Positions 1-8,011 of a stretch of 64,000 nt of DNA are shown here, piece after piece; position 1 is the stretch's first letter, and each line of letters starts with the position of its first letter. Location of the stretch: the NCBI GenBank assembly GCA_002105175.1, contig MCGE01000032.1, positions 124,001 to 188,000 on the forward strand, in the 5' to 3' direction. This DNA is from Absidia repens (lineage: Eukaryota > Mucoromycota > Mucoromycetes > Mucorales > Cunninghamellaceae). The notes beneath the pieces were generated by a model, which made no database searches, was not told where the DNA came from, and saw only the letters and a list, made by a program, of their open reading frames with translations. A program made the translations under genes and the position numbers.

Positions 1-1
1 A

Positions 2-604
2 ACATTGGTGCAGGTGTTGGCGAAGCTGGTCCGTGACAAAGACGTGGAAACGAATTGGGATGAATACATTGATGAAGCCTTGTTTGCTATACGGACAATG
101 GTTAATGATGCTACTGGCTATTCCCCGTCAAGGTTGCTTTTTGGATACGAATTGGTTAGTCCTGGTGTGTGGCAGCGTCCGAGGGAAGACTTCGTTGAAG
201 GCGAATTCATCGAATCCGTGGTCGAAAGGATCAAGACGATCAAGAATGGTGTGGTGGAATGCCGAGTTGTTGCAAGAGCTCGTACGATGGAGAAGCAAAA
301 GAAGCGTAAAGCCCGATACGACGAAACTGTTGGTACAAGAAGCCGGTTTGTGATTGGCGATCAAGTGTTGTTGAAAGATCCTGTGCCTGGTACTAAATTT
401 GCTGATAAATGGTTGGGTCCCATGGTGGTTGTCCGAGTGAACCAAAAAGGTACCTACTGGTTGGATGGTCCCAATGGTCGGCGTTTGGAAGGTGCAGTAA
501 ATGGTGATGTGTTGAAACCTTACGTTGCAAGAAAAGGCATGGTCCCTGATGTCGCGACAAGAAAAGCTACCAATAGATATGAAGCTTGGTTGGAAAGGAA
601 GTAG
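2..604 (+). CDS. Ty3/gypsy-like retrotransposon Pol, C-terminal end of integrase (partial)
   Basis: This is the last 200 residues of a polyprotein whose 5' part lies outside the window; the frame is open from the first bases. It begins in the integrase core just after the catalytic region: the segment ATGYSPSRLLFGYE matches the TGYSP..LLYG block that follows the DDE glutamate in Ty3/gypsy integrases. A basic KQKKRKARYD segment follows, then a C-terminal module ending in KWLGPMVVVRVNQKGTYWL and VLKPY, which resembles the GPY/F domain. The stop is TAG at 602-604. There is no chromodomain after the GPY/F-like module. Integrase inserts the cDNA copy of the element. Whether the element is intact cannot be judged, because gag, protease, RT and RNase H are off the edge. 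Domain order is seen; family assignment rests on known gypsy integrases. Confidence 0.85.
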   Translation, partial: TLVQVLAKLVRDKDVETNWDEYIDEALFAIRTMVNDATGYSPSRLLFGYELVSPGVWQRPREDFVEGEFIESVVERIKTIKNGVVECRVVARARTMEKQKKRKARYDETVGTRSRFVIGDQVLLKDPVPGTKFADKWLGPMVVVRVNQKGTYWLDGPNGRRLEGAVNGDVLKPYVARKGMVPDVATRKATNRYEAWLERK

Positions 605-608
605 AAAA

Positions 609-649
<41 letters not shown>

Positions 650-690
650 TGTTATTTTTTTTTTTTTTTTGGCGTCCGACGAAGTGTGAA

Positions 691-1147
691 ATAGGGGGGG
701 ATGATGACACGCCGTGGATGTTACATTTCACTCTCCGAAGGACTGGAGCTACGAAGGACTGTAGAATCAGTGAATGACTCTGCCGTGGTGTCATCATTCA
801 CGTATTTTGCATTTTGACATTACTTTTATTTTACCTTATTTTACTTTTCCCCTTTTTATTTTTATTCACCGCTTTACTTTATTCTCTCCGCATTGTTATC
901 TCTTCTTACCTGTCATTATATTATACTGATCTTCTCGTATTTTAATAAAACATCATCTTTCTCTCTTTTACTTCACTTTTTTGGGTATATATCTTTCACT
1001 CAATATTTATTGGGTAAACGACCTACATTTTATTATCACTTATACTCTTCGTAAAGGACTTCGTTGGTATCAAGCGTTATAAACTCTCCTCCTACATCGC
1101 AGTCAGTCCTCTTTTTATATAAGCCCTCCGTTTGTCAAAATATATCC
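691..1147 (+). repeat. Polypurine tract and putative 3' LTR
   Basis: Downstream of the pol stop come an A-run and a T-run (about 615-670) and then a purine tract, AATAGGGGGGGA, ending at 701, the position expected for a plus-strand primer before a 3' LTR. The next bases, TGATGACAC (702-710), begin with TG like an LTR and are repeated inverted as GTGTCATCA at 788-796; GCCGTGG occurs next to both copies in direct orientation. A TTTAATAAAA poly(A)-like signal lies near 940. The end of the LTR is not fixed: no CA terminus can be chosen without the 5' LTR. It may run almost to the tRNA gene. Limits are inferred. Confidence 0.4.
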
Positions 1148-1220
1148 GCCCTCTTGGCTCAGTTGGCAGAGCGTCTGCCTAGTAAGCAGAAGGTCATCAG
1201 TTCGATTCTGATAGCGGGCA
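1148..1220 (+). tRNA. tRNA-Thr (anticodon AGT)
   Basis: A 72-nt cloverleaf plus discriminator A can be folded by eye. The acceptor stem is GCCCTCT/AGCGGGC with one internal mismatch. The D arm is GCTC-AGTTGGCA-GAGC, the anticodon stem TCTGC/GCAGA with loop CTAGTAA (anticodon AGT at 1182-1184), and the T arm ATCAG-TTCGATT-CTGAT. The variable region is 5 nt and there is no intron. The A box (D arm) and B box (GTTCGATTC) of a Pol III promoter are present. It lies right after the 3' end of a Ty3/gypsy-like element, the genomic niche known for Ty3-type insertions. Confidence 0.93.
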
Positions 1221-1224
1221 TATC

Positions 1225-1230
1225 TTTTTT
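1225..1230 (+). terminator. RNA polymerase III terminator of tRNA-Thr
   Basis: A run of six T residues starts five bases after the discriminator base of tRNA-Thr, as expected for Pol III termination. Confidence 0.75.
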
Positions 1231-1737
1231 GCTCTCATTGCCGCGGATTCGGAGATCTAACAGTTGTCTAACCGACACTGTGTTTTTACAGCTGTTGTGG
1301 CTGTTTTTAAGTTTTGTTATAAGTGAATACTGTTACGGCCAATTTGGGTAAGAAGCTTGTAACAGAGTAGTGTTTTTGTAGGTTTTTATATTTTTTTGGG
1401 TTGGATAGGATGTCTTGTGTTACGGCTATTTTTGAGTTAATAAAATAAAAGTGTGTACCAAATATATGTGGTTTGTTTAGTTTATATGAACCGCAACGAA
1501 GAAAAGTTAACCTTTTTGTTGAATTTCAGTTATATTTTACACCAAATGGGTAGTGTATAAGTGTTTGCTAGTTGTTGCTTGAATGGATTTGGTAGTGAGG
1601 GTCAAAAAATGTTTTCCCCTGAATCGGAATTTGAAATGTACTTTTTGTTTACTTGACTTGTAGTCTTGAAAAATAGAGAGCACCAAATGTTTTATTTGAT
1701 ATAAGTAAAAAGTACCAGATATGTTGTTGGTAGTAAG
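1231..1737. other. AT-rich stretch without a recognised gene
   Basis: No open frame of interest was found. Near 1610-1640 the minus strand carries TTTCAAATTCCGATTCAG, which resembles sequence before the last exon of the array units further right. So this part may be the decayed end of the leftmost array unit, whose conserved C-terminal peptide is missing. Confidence 0.4.
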
Positions 1738-1842
1738 TAGTGAGCACCAGAACTTTTATAGATAAAGTCCAACTTGAAAGAAGTTTATAAGAAATAAACT
1801 TGAAAAAAAATAAAAGGTATTGACCAGTAGGGTTCAATATAG
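1738..1842 (-). repeat. Array unit 1, conserved LDFIYKSSGAHY block (end lost)
   Basis: The minus strand of about 100 bp is nearly identical to blocks at 2440, 3331 and (weaker) 3993. Translated it gives LDFIYKSSGAHY, then leaves the conserved frame. The block also holds the shared TTGAACC...GGTCAATAC string at its right end. No conserved C-terminal peptide follows to the left, so this copy looks truncated. A TATA-like GGTATAAATAG on the minus strand lies about 160 bp upstream (around 1995-2006). Confidence 0.6.
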
Positions 1843-2049
1843 TAAATCAATAGTGTATATATGAAGATATATAGCACTGCCAAACAAAATAAAAGTACTA
1901 AGACTTGAGATTGGTTTTAAAAAAAAACCTTTTATTGAGAGAATTTATAAATAAAAATTAACTGAAGAAGAAGAGTACAAATAGGAATTTCTTCCTATTT
2001 ATACCTTTTCTTTAAACAACTGGGAATGAATTCCCAGTTAAAAAACAAT

Positions 2050-2190
2050 AAAAAAGAACTAAAAAACGATAAAAAAAGGACGAAAAAGAAGTTAAAAAAA
2101 TGATAAAAAAAACGTTAAAAAAAGGATAAAAAAGAAGCTAAAAAAAAGCTAAAAAAAGATGAAAAAAAGAATAAAAAAAGTTGCAAAAAA
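2050..2190. repeat. Thirteen helically phased A-tracts (predicted curved DNA)
   Basis: Runs of five to eight A start at about 2051, 2062, 2072, 2084, 2095, 2105, 2117, 2128, 2140, 2151, 2162, 2173 and 2185. The spacing is 10-12 bp with a mean near 11.2, close to the DNA helical repeat; the bases between runs vary (CGAT, AGGACG, GAAGCT and so on). Phased A-tracts are known to bend DNA. The block sits 45-190 bp upstream of the minus-strand TATA-like box at about 2000 and just past the stop of array unit 2, so it could be an upstream promoter element; that role is inference. Confidence 0.6.
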
Positions 2191-2255
2191 CAACGGAGAA
2201 AAAGAAGGGGTCAAAAAACAAAAATAAACGACCCAGCAGAGTCACAAAACAATCC

Positions 2256-2474
2256 TTAATTTTGAGCCCAGTTGAGCAATTCATCGATATCAAATAATTT
2301 TTCTAGACTGAAGTCATCGCTGACACTTGAGTTATCCTTTAATATTGCTTTTGCTTGTTTAGAGCTTGAAAATGAATTTGTTCCTTGGGCGGAAGTTGAA
2401 GTATCTTGTTCCTGAATCGGACAAAAATAGATTTGAGAGTAGTGAGCACCAGAACTTTTGTAGATAAAGTCCAA
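2256..2474 (-). CDS. Array unit 2, putative terminal exon of an unknown protein
   Basis: The minus strand is open for 72 codons from a CTACAG acceptor-like site at 2475 to TAA at 2256-2258. It starts LDFIYKSSGAHYSQIYF, passes a Ser/Gln-rich linker, and ends EKLFDIDELLNWAQN. The C-terminal pattern (hydrophobic-[FD]-x-[DN]-[EQ]-hydrophobic-hydrophobic-x-W-[AG]) recurs at the end of the two other units although their DNA has diverged, which suggests protein-level selection. There is no ATG between this exon and the TATA-like box about 290 bp upstream. I do not recognise the family. It could be a C-terminal activation or interaction helix; this is only a guess. Probably a real but incomplete coding exon. 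Confidence 0.35.
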   Translation of the reverse strand: MDFIYKSSGAHYSQIYFCPIQEQDTSTSAQGTNSFSSSKQAKAILKDNSSVSDDFSLEKLFDIDELLNWAQN

Positions 2475-2560
2475 CTGTAGAGAAAGTTTATAAAAAATAA
2501 ACTTGGAAGTGTAAAATAAAATAAAAGTAAAAAGTATTGACCTTAGTTGGTTCAATAAAA
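2440..2560 (-). repeat. Array unit 2, conserved block
   Basis: This is the second copy of the roughly 100-bp block, starting TAGTGAGCACCAGAAC on the plus strand. It ends with the GTATTGACCTTAGTTGGTTC string, which is shared with the copy at 3331. To its right, 2600-2800 matches 3490-3660 (the AACTTGGTGG...AACCTTTGTACT strings and the AAAGGATAATAATAAAAAG string), showing that whole units of about 0.7-0.9 kb were duplicated. Confidence 0.75.
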
Positions 2561-2888
2561 ATAAGTGTATAACACACAGTAAAAATAAAATAAAAAGAGG
2601 ACTTGTAGCCAAAAATAAAAGGAGGTTTCTATGATCCAATAGAAACGGTAGATAACTTGGTGGTGTAAAAACCTTTGTACTAAGTTTTATTTGTTGATTG
2701 AGAAAACTTGATAAAAACTAAAGAGAAAAGAAAAGAAAAGGATAATAATAAAAAGTTGCGATATATATACTAAATAAAAGTTGATAAATATATGGGTTCT
2801 GTTTTTGTGGTTTTTCGTCTATATATGAATTTTGTATTGTTTTTGTTTACGTTGATGGCGGTATTTCATTTTTTATATTTATGGGGGA

Positions 2889-2982
2889 CTATACATCTGA
2901 GAGGCCCCAGCTGATCAACTGGTTGACATTGAAAATGTCCGCAGCAATGAGGCTAGCGGTGTTGTTGATGTTGTTGTTGTTA

Positions 2983-3020
<38 letters not shown>

Positions 3021-3098
3021 ATTGTTGTTGTCGGATTCGGACTCAGACCGATCCTCGACAATACCAAATACGTTATGGTAGTCTTGATGTTTTTGATG
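2889..3098 (-). CDS. Array unit 3, putative terminal exon (Asn-rich, unknown protein)
   Basis: The minus-strand frame is open from about 3098 to TAG at 2889-2891. It encodes an acidic stretch (EDRSESESD), an Asn-rich run broken by Ile (N/I repeats), and the tail ADIFNVNQLISWGLSDV. The tail matches unit 4 (ADIFNINQVLEWGQSDE) with mostly third-base differences. A second minus-strand frame is also open over 2915-3205 and gives Thr-rich protein, so the frame upstream of the Asn run is uncertain and a frameshift is possible. Function unknown. Confidence 0.35.
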
Positions 3099-3330
3099 TT
3101 ATTTGTATAGTTTGGTGTAGTTAGAGTAGTATCTTGCACCAAAATATGTCTTGTAATAGATAAATTTTTCTTCCTAGTGGAACGGCTTTTCTTAGTGTGA
3201 GTCAAGAGCGATTTATTTTTTTTCTCTGGACGGAATTTGAAATTTGATTTTTTGTGGTCCCTGAATTGACTTTTTGTTTATAGAGAGAGCACCAGATATA
3301 TATCACACCAAATATGTATTTGTTAACGAG

Positions 3331-3455
3331 TAGTGAGCACCAGAACTTTTGTAGATAAAGTTCAACTTGAAATAAAAGAAGTTTTTGAAAAGAAAACTTG
3401 ATAAAATAAAATAAAGTAAAAGTATTGACCTTAGCTGGTTCAATAAAAATAAAAA
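3331..3455 (-). repeat. Array unit 3, conserved block
   Basis: This is the third copy of the block, with LNFIYKSSGAHYS on the minus strand followed by a stop after TNTYLV in the same frame. The minus-strand TATA-like sequence TATAAATACCCC lies around 3640-3650. No ATG exists on the minus strand between that box and this block. Confidence 0.7.
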
Positions 3456-3758
3456 GTGAGAGTATAGTTGACTCTGAAAATAAAATAAATAAAGATTTCT
3501 ATAGCAAAATAGAAATAACTTGATAACTTGATAACTTGGTGGTTATAAAAAACCTTTGTACTGACTTTTATTTGTTAAATGAGAAAAGTATATAGGAAAA
3601 ACTAAAGAGAAAGAAAAGGATAATAATAAAAAGTGGGGTATTTATACTATTTTTTGTTGGTTTCTTTTGTTGCTAATGCGCTTATATATATTTTTTTTTG
3701 TTAGTTTTGTCGCCAAAGGCTTTTATGTTGTTTTTGTTGCTTTTGTTGATAAAAGGGG

Positions 3759-3964
3759 TTATTCATCACTTTGACCCCATTCCAGCACTTGGTTGATATT
3801 AAAGATATCGGCCGCAATGATGTCGGCTGTTGTAGGCATGAAGTTGTTGGTGGCGGTGTTGGTGACAGTGGTGGTATTGGCGGCAGTGGTGGTGTTGGCG
3901 GTGTTGGCGGCATTAGTGGTCTCCACAACACAGCTAATTTTGGTTATTAGGTCGTAACTGGAAT
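3759..3964 (-). CDS. Array unit 4, putative terminal exon (Thr/Asn/Ala-rich, unknown protein)
   Basis: The minus strand is open from a TTCCAG acceptor-like site near 3965 to TAA at 3759-3761. It reads SYDLITKISCVVE, then a Thr-Asn-Ala repeat linker, then IIAADIFNINQVLEWGQSDE. The acceptor context matches the GATTCAG site of unit 2 and the AATTCCGTCCAG site of unit 3. As in the other units, a low-complexity linker precedes a conserved C-terminal peptide of about 18 residues. The upstream exons and start codon are not identified. Family unknown. Confidence 0.35.
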
Positions 3965-3992
3965 TTGTTTTTGTAGGTTTTTATTTCTTATA

Positions 3993-4060
3993 GAGTGAGC
4001 ACCAGAGCTTTTTTGGATGAAGGTCAACCGTTTGTAGCTTTAAAGGCTTAAAAATAAACT
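3993..4060 (-). repeat. Array unit 4, diverged conserved block
   Basis: This is the fourth and most diverged copy: GAGTGAGCACCAGAGC on the plus strand, giving FIQKSSGAHS on the minus strand. It sits directly upstream of the unit 4 terminal exon, as in the other units. Confidence 0.55.
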
Positions 4061-4070
4061 AGGATTAGAC

Positions 4071-4124
4071 TTGAGAGTCCGAGTTGTGATGTATTATTTT
4101 CAAAAATGAAAACTCGGATCAAGC
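4071..4124. repeat. Imperfect inverted repeat
   Basis: CTTGAGAGTCCGAGTT near 4071 pairs with AACTCGGATCAAG near 4112-4124, with a 3-nt bulge and a loop of about 25 nt. It is followed by a run of about 18 A. Role unknown. Confidence 0.4.
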
Positions 4125-4279
4125 CAAAAAAAAAAAAAAAAAAGTAAAAAAAATTCAGACTCAGCTGTCAAAAGTTCATAGAAAAAAGTATTCCAAAAGT
4201 TGGAATAAAAGATAAACAACAACTGTTGATGGATTAAAAAAAACTTGATGATAAATTTATTAACAAGTGGTATATGAAT

Positions 4280-4295
4280 CGGACATTTGTGTCCG
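4280..4295. repeat. Palindrome CGGACA-N4-TGTCCG, copy 1
   Basis: CGGACATTTGTGTCCG is a perfect 6-bp inverted repeat with a 4-nt spacer, followed by CTAATAAA. Related copies lie at 4623 and 4811. Confidence 0.55.
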
Positions 4296-4622
4296 CTAAT
4301 AAAAAGTGAAATTTTGAAGCGCTATTATGACTATTTTTTTATGACTCTGCAATATGAGAAGCCTGAAATGTGTATAATATTACCCACTTTTCCGCATATC
4401 AATATCTTTACTCAATGAGATTTTTCCCAAAGTAAGAATAAAATAGTGCATGTCTCGTACCACCCGAATATGCTATGTCTGTAAACCTGCTGTTAATGCC
4501 TTTTCCTGACAATTTGCGTATAGATAAGAGTCCATATTAATATAGAAGGTTAATATAGTTTTTTCTTGAAAAAATTAAGTTTTTTACTTCTGTTTTGCAA
4601 CATCAATGATATGTTTTAAGAT

Positions 4623-4638
4623 CGGACATTACTGTCCG
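4623..4638. repeat. Palindrome CGGACA-N4-TGTCCG, copy 2
   Basis: CGGACATTACTGTCCG is a perfect 6-bp inverted repeat; like copy 3 it is preceded by a TTTAA(G/A)AT string and followed by CT. Confidence 0.55.
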
Positions 4639-4810
4639 CTATCCAAATAAGGAAAATGATCTTATCAAAATATATATATATATATATATATTGCTAATAT
4701 AAACACACGCACTGAAATTAATTCCACATAATATACTAAACTAAAACAATTGATTCATAAAATTTCCTAAGTGAATGACGCTTTATTGTCAAGGTATTTT
4801 GCTTTAAAGA

Positions 4811-4828
4811 TTGGACATTTGTGCCCGC
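4811..4828. repeat. Palindrome, copy 3 (decayed)
   Basis: TTGGACATTTGTGCCCGC keeps the pattern with two arm mismatches and the same preceding TTTAAAGA string. Confidence 0.4.
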
Positions 4829-5172
4829 TGAGTTATATACTTGTTAATAAAAATATGATACAGAAATTAATTATTCTTTTTTTTTTCTGGTATTTATATT
4901 GTTTTTTAAAAAGGGTTCACTACTATGAGTTTTCATTAATTGAGGCTTCATTAAAGGAGATCTCACTATGAATATTTTATAAAGATCGCTATTCCATAGC
5001 CCAATTTATCAGTCTGGATATGCTTTTTTGATATGTTTGAAAAAAAGAAAATGGGCGTGCGTATTTACACTCCGTGCACATGAAATTTCTATTTTATGTC
5101 GCATTTTTTTTTTTCGCTTCCTTTTCTTTTTCTTTCTTCCTTTTTTTTCATGAAACCTTCAAAAGGGGATAA
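4829..5172. other. AT-rich stretch without a recognised gene
   Basis: No coding frame, RNA gene or repeat beyond short homopolymers was seen. Confidence 0.4.
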
Positions 5173-5350
5173 TGACGGTCTTGGATTAATGGTTAGAACT
5201 TGAATTAGGGGCATTTTGAAAAATGCAATACAATCATCATGGCGAAACCCTTTCCTTTAGGAACTAGGATTTGGGAACGTCAGTAGATTAGCATCATCTT
5301 AGAATGGTCTTACGAAACCTTTATTAGCTTAATTTAGATTTACTTATCAT
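5173..5350 (+). repeat. Dispersed repeat DR, subtype II, copy a (degenerate)
   Basis: The strings GGTCTTGGATTAATGGTTAG, a perfect hairpin GCATTTTGAAAAATGC (5211-5226) and CATGGCGAAACCCTTTC match, in reverse complement, the copy at 53600-53820. The core GAAACCCTTTC is shared with all DR copies in the window. It ends with TTAGCTTAATTTAG like the others. Confidence 0.6.
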
Positions 5351-6050
5351 AATTGATAACCACCCCCCTTTTTAAATAAAATGCATCGTTTGTCTTTTTA
5401 CTGTTAGCCCCATTGACCTGTCACATGGGTACACTTGTGCGTTTAAAAAAAAAAAAAAGAGAAGAAATAAACACTGATGTATGTGTGTGTGTACAAAAAT
5501 AAAGGTTGGGTAGGTGAGATTTCTTGAGTGAATTTTTTAAAAAAAATGCTGTGATGGATGCATAAAATAAATAACTGAGCATTTTGGGGGTGCGCGAAGT
5601 TGAGCGATCTTCCGCACTTGGAACGTTTTCTTCGGACACGACTTTGCACCGGGTATCGGGCAGGCGTGGGAGTCACTGTATATATTTACTGTAAAACACC
5701 GGGTTTAAGCTTTACTACAGATGGGTGCGCCTTTATTACTAATATTATCCGCTGTGTATGCTTTGTGACGAAGAATATGTTAATAAGAGGGTCCTCTCTA
5801 AATGATTTAGATATTTTTGATTTGCGCCATTGGCACGCTTGATGATTTTTATTTTTAAAACCCGACCAGTTATTCAAGTCACTTTGTGTTTGCGTGTTCT
5901 CTCACCAATTTTTTTTTTCTTTCTTTTCCATTTTTTTTTTCGTTTTTCTCTCCATCCTCTCACCTCTCTATTCTTATTATACACACACACACACTCTCAT
6001 TCTCTCTTCCTCACAATACTATTTAGCTTAACCTTCCGACTCGAAATACA
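5351..6050 (+). promoter_or_regulatory. Gene-free stretch upstream of LSM14
   Basis: It holds a TG/CA microsatellite and pyrimidine-rich DNA (about 5900-6040: TTTTCTTTC and CTCTC runs), a usual setting for fungal transcription starts just before the LSM14 ATG. Short frames on both strands (for example 5421-5639 on minus) have no recognisable content. Confidence 0.4.
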
Positions 6051-7632
6051 ATGAGTGGGCAAGATTATATTGGGTCTAAAATTTCGGTAATACTTCATCA
6101 CTGGGTCTTGGTTATTGACTACCTGTATTGATGGTCTGACATTTTTCTTCTTCTTTGTATATTGTATGCAGCTTATCAGCTTGAGCGATATACGGTATGT
6201 AGGTATTCTTCATAGTATCAACACCAACGATTCAACTGTCTCTTTAGAAAATGGTAAAAACAGAAAATGAAATTTATATGTTATGTGAAAATGAAACTCA
6301 TCATCCCTTCCTCCCTCTTTAATATGCACCGCTAGTCCGATCCTTTGGTACTGAAGGTCGCCGTGGCAATCCTGACGATGAAGTACCAGCCTCTGACACT
6401 GTCTTTGACTTTGTGGTCTTCCGTGGCTCTGACATTAAAGACTTGCAAGTATTTGAAGCTCCTGTGAAACCTGCAGCTCCCGCTCCCCCCGCTCCTGTTT
6501 CTGCTGCTCCTGTTCCTCCTGCTTCCGCTGCTGCTGCTGCTGCTACTCCTCCTCCCTCAAGACCCCAAGGGATGGTCGACCCAGCAATGCGAGTAAGTGG
6601 GGACTTTTCTTTTAATTTGGGTCTATTCTTACCACTCTTTTTTCTCCCCTTGTAGATGGAAAACTATCCTCCTCCGCCTATGAATCCTTACATGATGCCA
6701 CCTTATCCACCCCAGCCTCACCATCAACACCATCATCATCATCAACAGCATCAAGCAATGTACTGGCAAACGCAAATGTATTCTGGACAACAACAACAAC
6801 CTCCACCTCCTCAAATGCAACCCCCACCACTCAATCAACAACAACAGCAACAACAACAACAACAACAACAAATGCCTACTGCCACTCCTATGCCTGCTGC
6901 ACCAACGACGTCTGCCGCCAGTCATCATCCATCTGCAGCGCCCCCACCTCCAACAGTACCTGCTGTACCTCAAGAGCAACGAGCACAAACAACAGAACAA
7001 CAAGTGGATCAACAAGAAATTGATGGTGCAGCGGTGGAAAGCTTGGCGAAAAAAGTCAGTGAATTGGATGTGGATACCAAGGAGGAGGAGAACAAGGCGA
7101 CGATGGAACAACAACAAGCATCGCATCGCCAACAGCAACAAGCCAACAATTATCGCACCAATGGACGCCAGCAACAGCAACAGCAACAACAACGGGGTCA
7201 TCGCAAACAACAGCAACAACAACGCGTGGAGGTGCCTCGGTCCGATTTCGATTTTGAATCGTCCAATGCCAAATTCAGCAAGAACGAATTACTCAAGGAA
7301 TTGATCAAAGGCGAAGATCACCAGCACCATGGGGACTCGACTGCTGCTGCTGCTGCCCAACAACAACCCGAAGAAGAAGAAGAAGAAGTAGTGATTCCTC
7401 CTAATGATGAAGACTTTTATAACAAGGTAAAAAGATGAAGGCTGGGTGGGTGAAAAGGTGGATGAGATATACTAACTTCCCCATCTTTTTTTTTTTTTCT
7501 TTGTAATGATTTTTAGTCCAAAAGTTTCTTTGACAACATCTCATGTGAATCTAAAGAACGACAAGATCAAGACGGGTAAAACCATCATCAAACGGAAGAG
7601 ACACGAAAACAGAGGATGAAATGACTGACCTA

Positions 7633-7670
<38 letters not shown>

Positions 7671-8011
7671 GCGAGGATAGGATTGACCGTCGTGGGAAAT
7701 TCCAAGAAGAAAGACGACTCAACTTGGAAACGTTTGGTCAAGCGTCTGTGGATCAATCGCGGTACCGCAACTACCGAGGAGGTCGAGGAGGCTACCGTGG
7801 CGGTCGAGGTGGCTATTATCGTGGCGGACGTGGTGGTGGTCACTATAACAAAAACTATCATGGCTACAGAGTAAGTGGTTGATGTGTGTGTGTGTATGTG
7901 TGTTTGTAGGGGACGAGATATTAGTCCAAAATGTGTTGATGAATTTTTTTTTTTGAATAGCCACATCAACAACAACAACAACAACAACAACAGCAAGTCG
8001 ATCCTCAATAG
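6051..8011 (+). CDS. SCD6: LSm14/Scd6 (RAP55) family mRNP protein
   Basis: Translational repressor and P-body scaffold that binds mRNA and the initiation and decapping machinery (family knowledge). Seven exons add up to 481 aa: 6051-6086, 6172-6253, 6336-6592, 6656-7426, 7517-7575, 7681-7870, 7961-8011. The N-terminus [12 protein letters not shown] / [13 protein letters not shown] / [10 protein letters not shown] is a clear LSm14 domain (about residues 1-75). A Pro/Ala-rich and then Gln/His-rich linker follows. Next are an FDF motif ([10 protein letters not shown]), an FFD-like box (KSFFDNIS), a TFG box ([10 protein letters not shown]) and an RGG region ([14 protein letters not shown]). The tail is a Gln run before TAG. 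The start fits the family. It is convergent with the permease gene on the right. Very good match in domain order. Confidence 0.95.

Noticed and set aside
3900..4060. Array as a transposon with terminal inverted repeats
   Set aside because: No terminal inverted repeats or target duplications could be matched between units; direct tandem copies fit better.
5421..5842. Overlapping short frames on both strands (72-80 codons)
   Set aside because: They use alternative starts, include simple-sequence DNA, and show no domain or homology-like pattern.
6629..7222. Long minus-strand frame rich in Leu/Arg
   Set aside because: It is the shadow of the Gln/Pro-rich LSM14 exon on the other strand.
7620..7670. 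Poly-T tract as a possible Pol III terminator
   Set aside because: It lies inside an LSM14 intron just before the acceptor, where poly-T is common in this genome; no Pol III gene precedes it.
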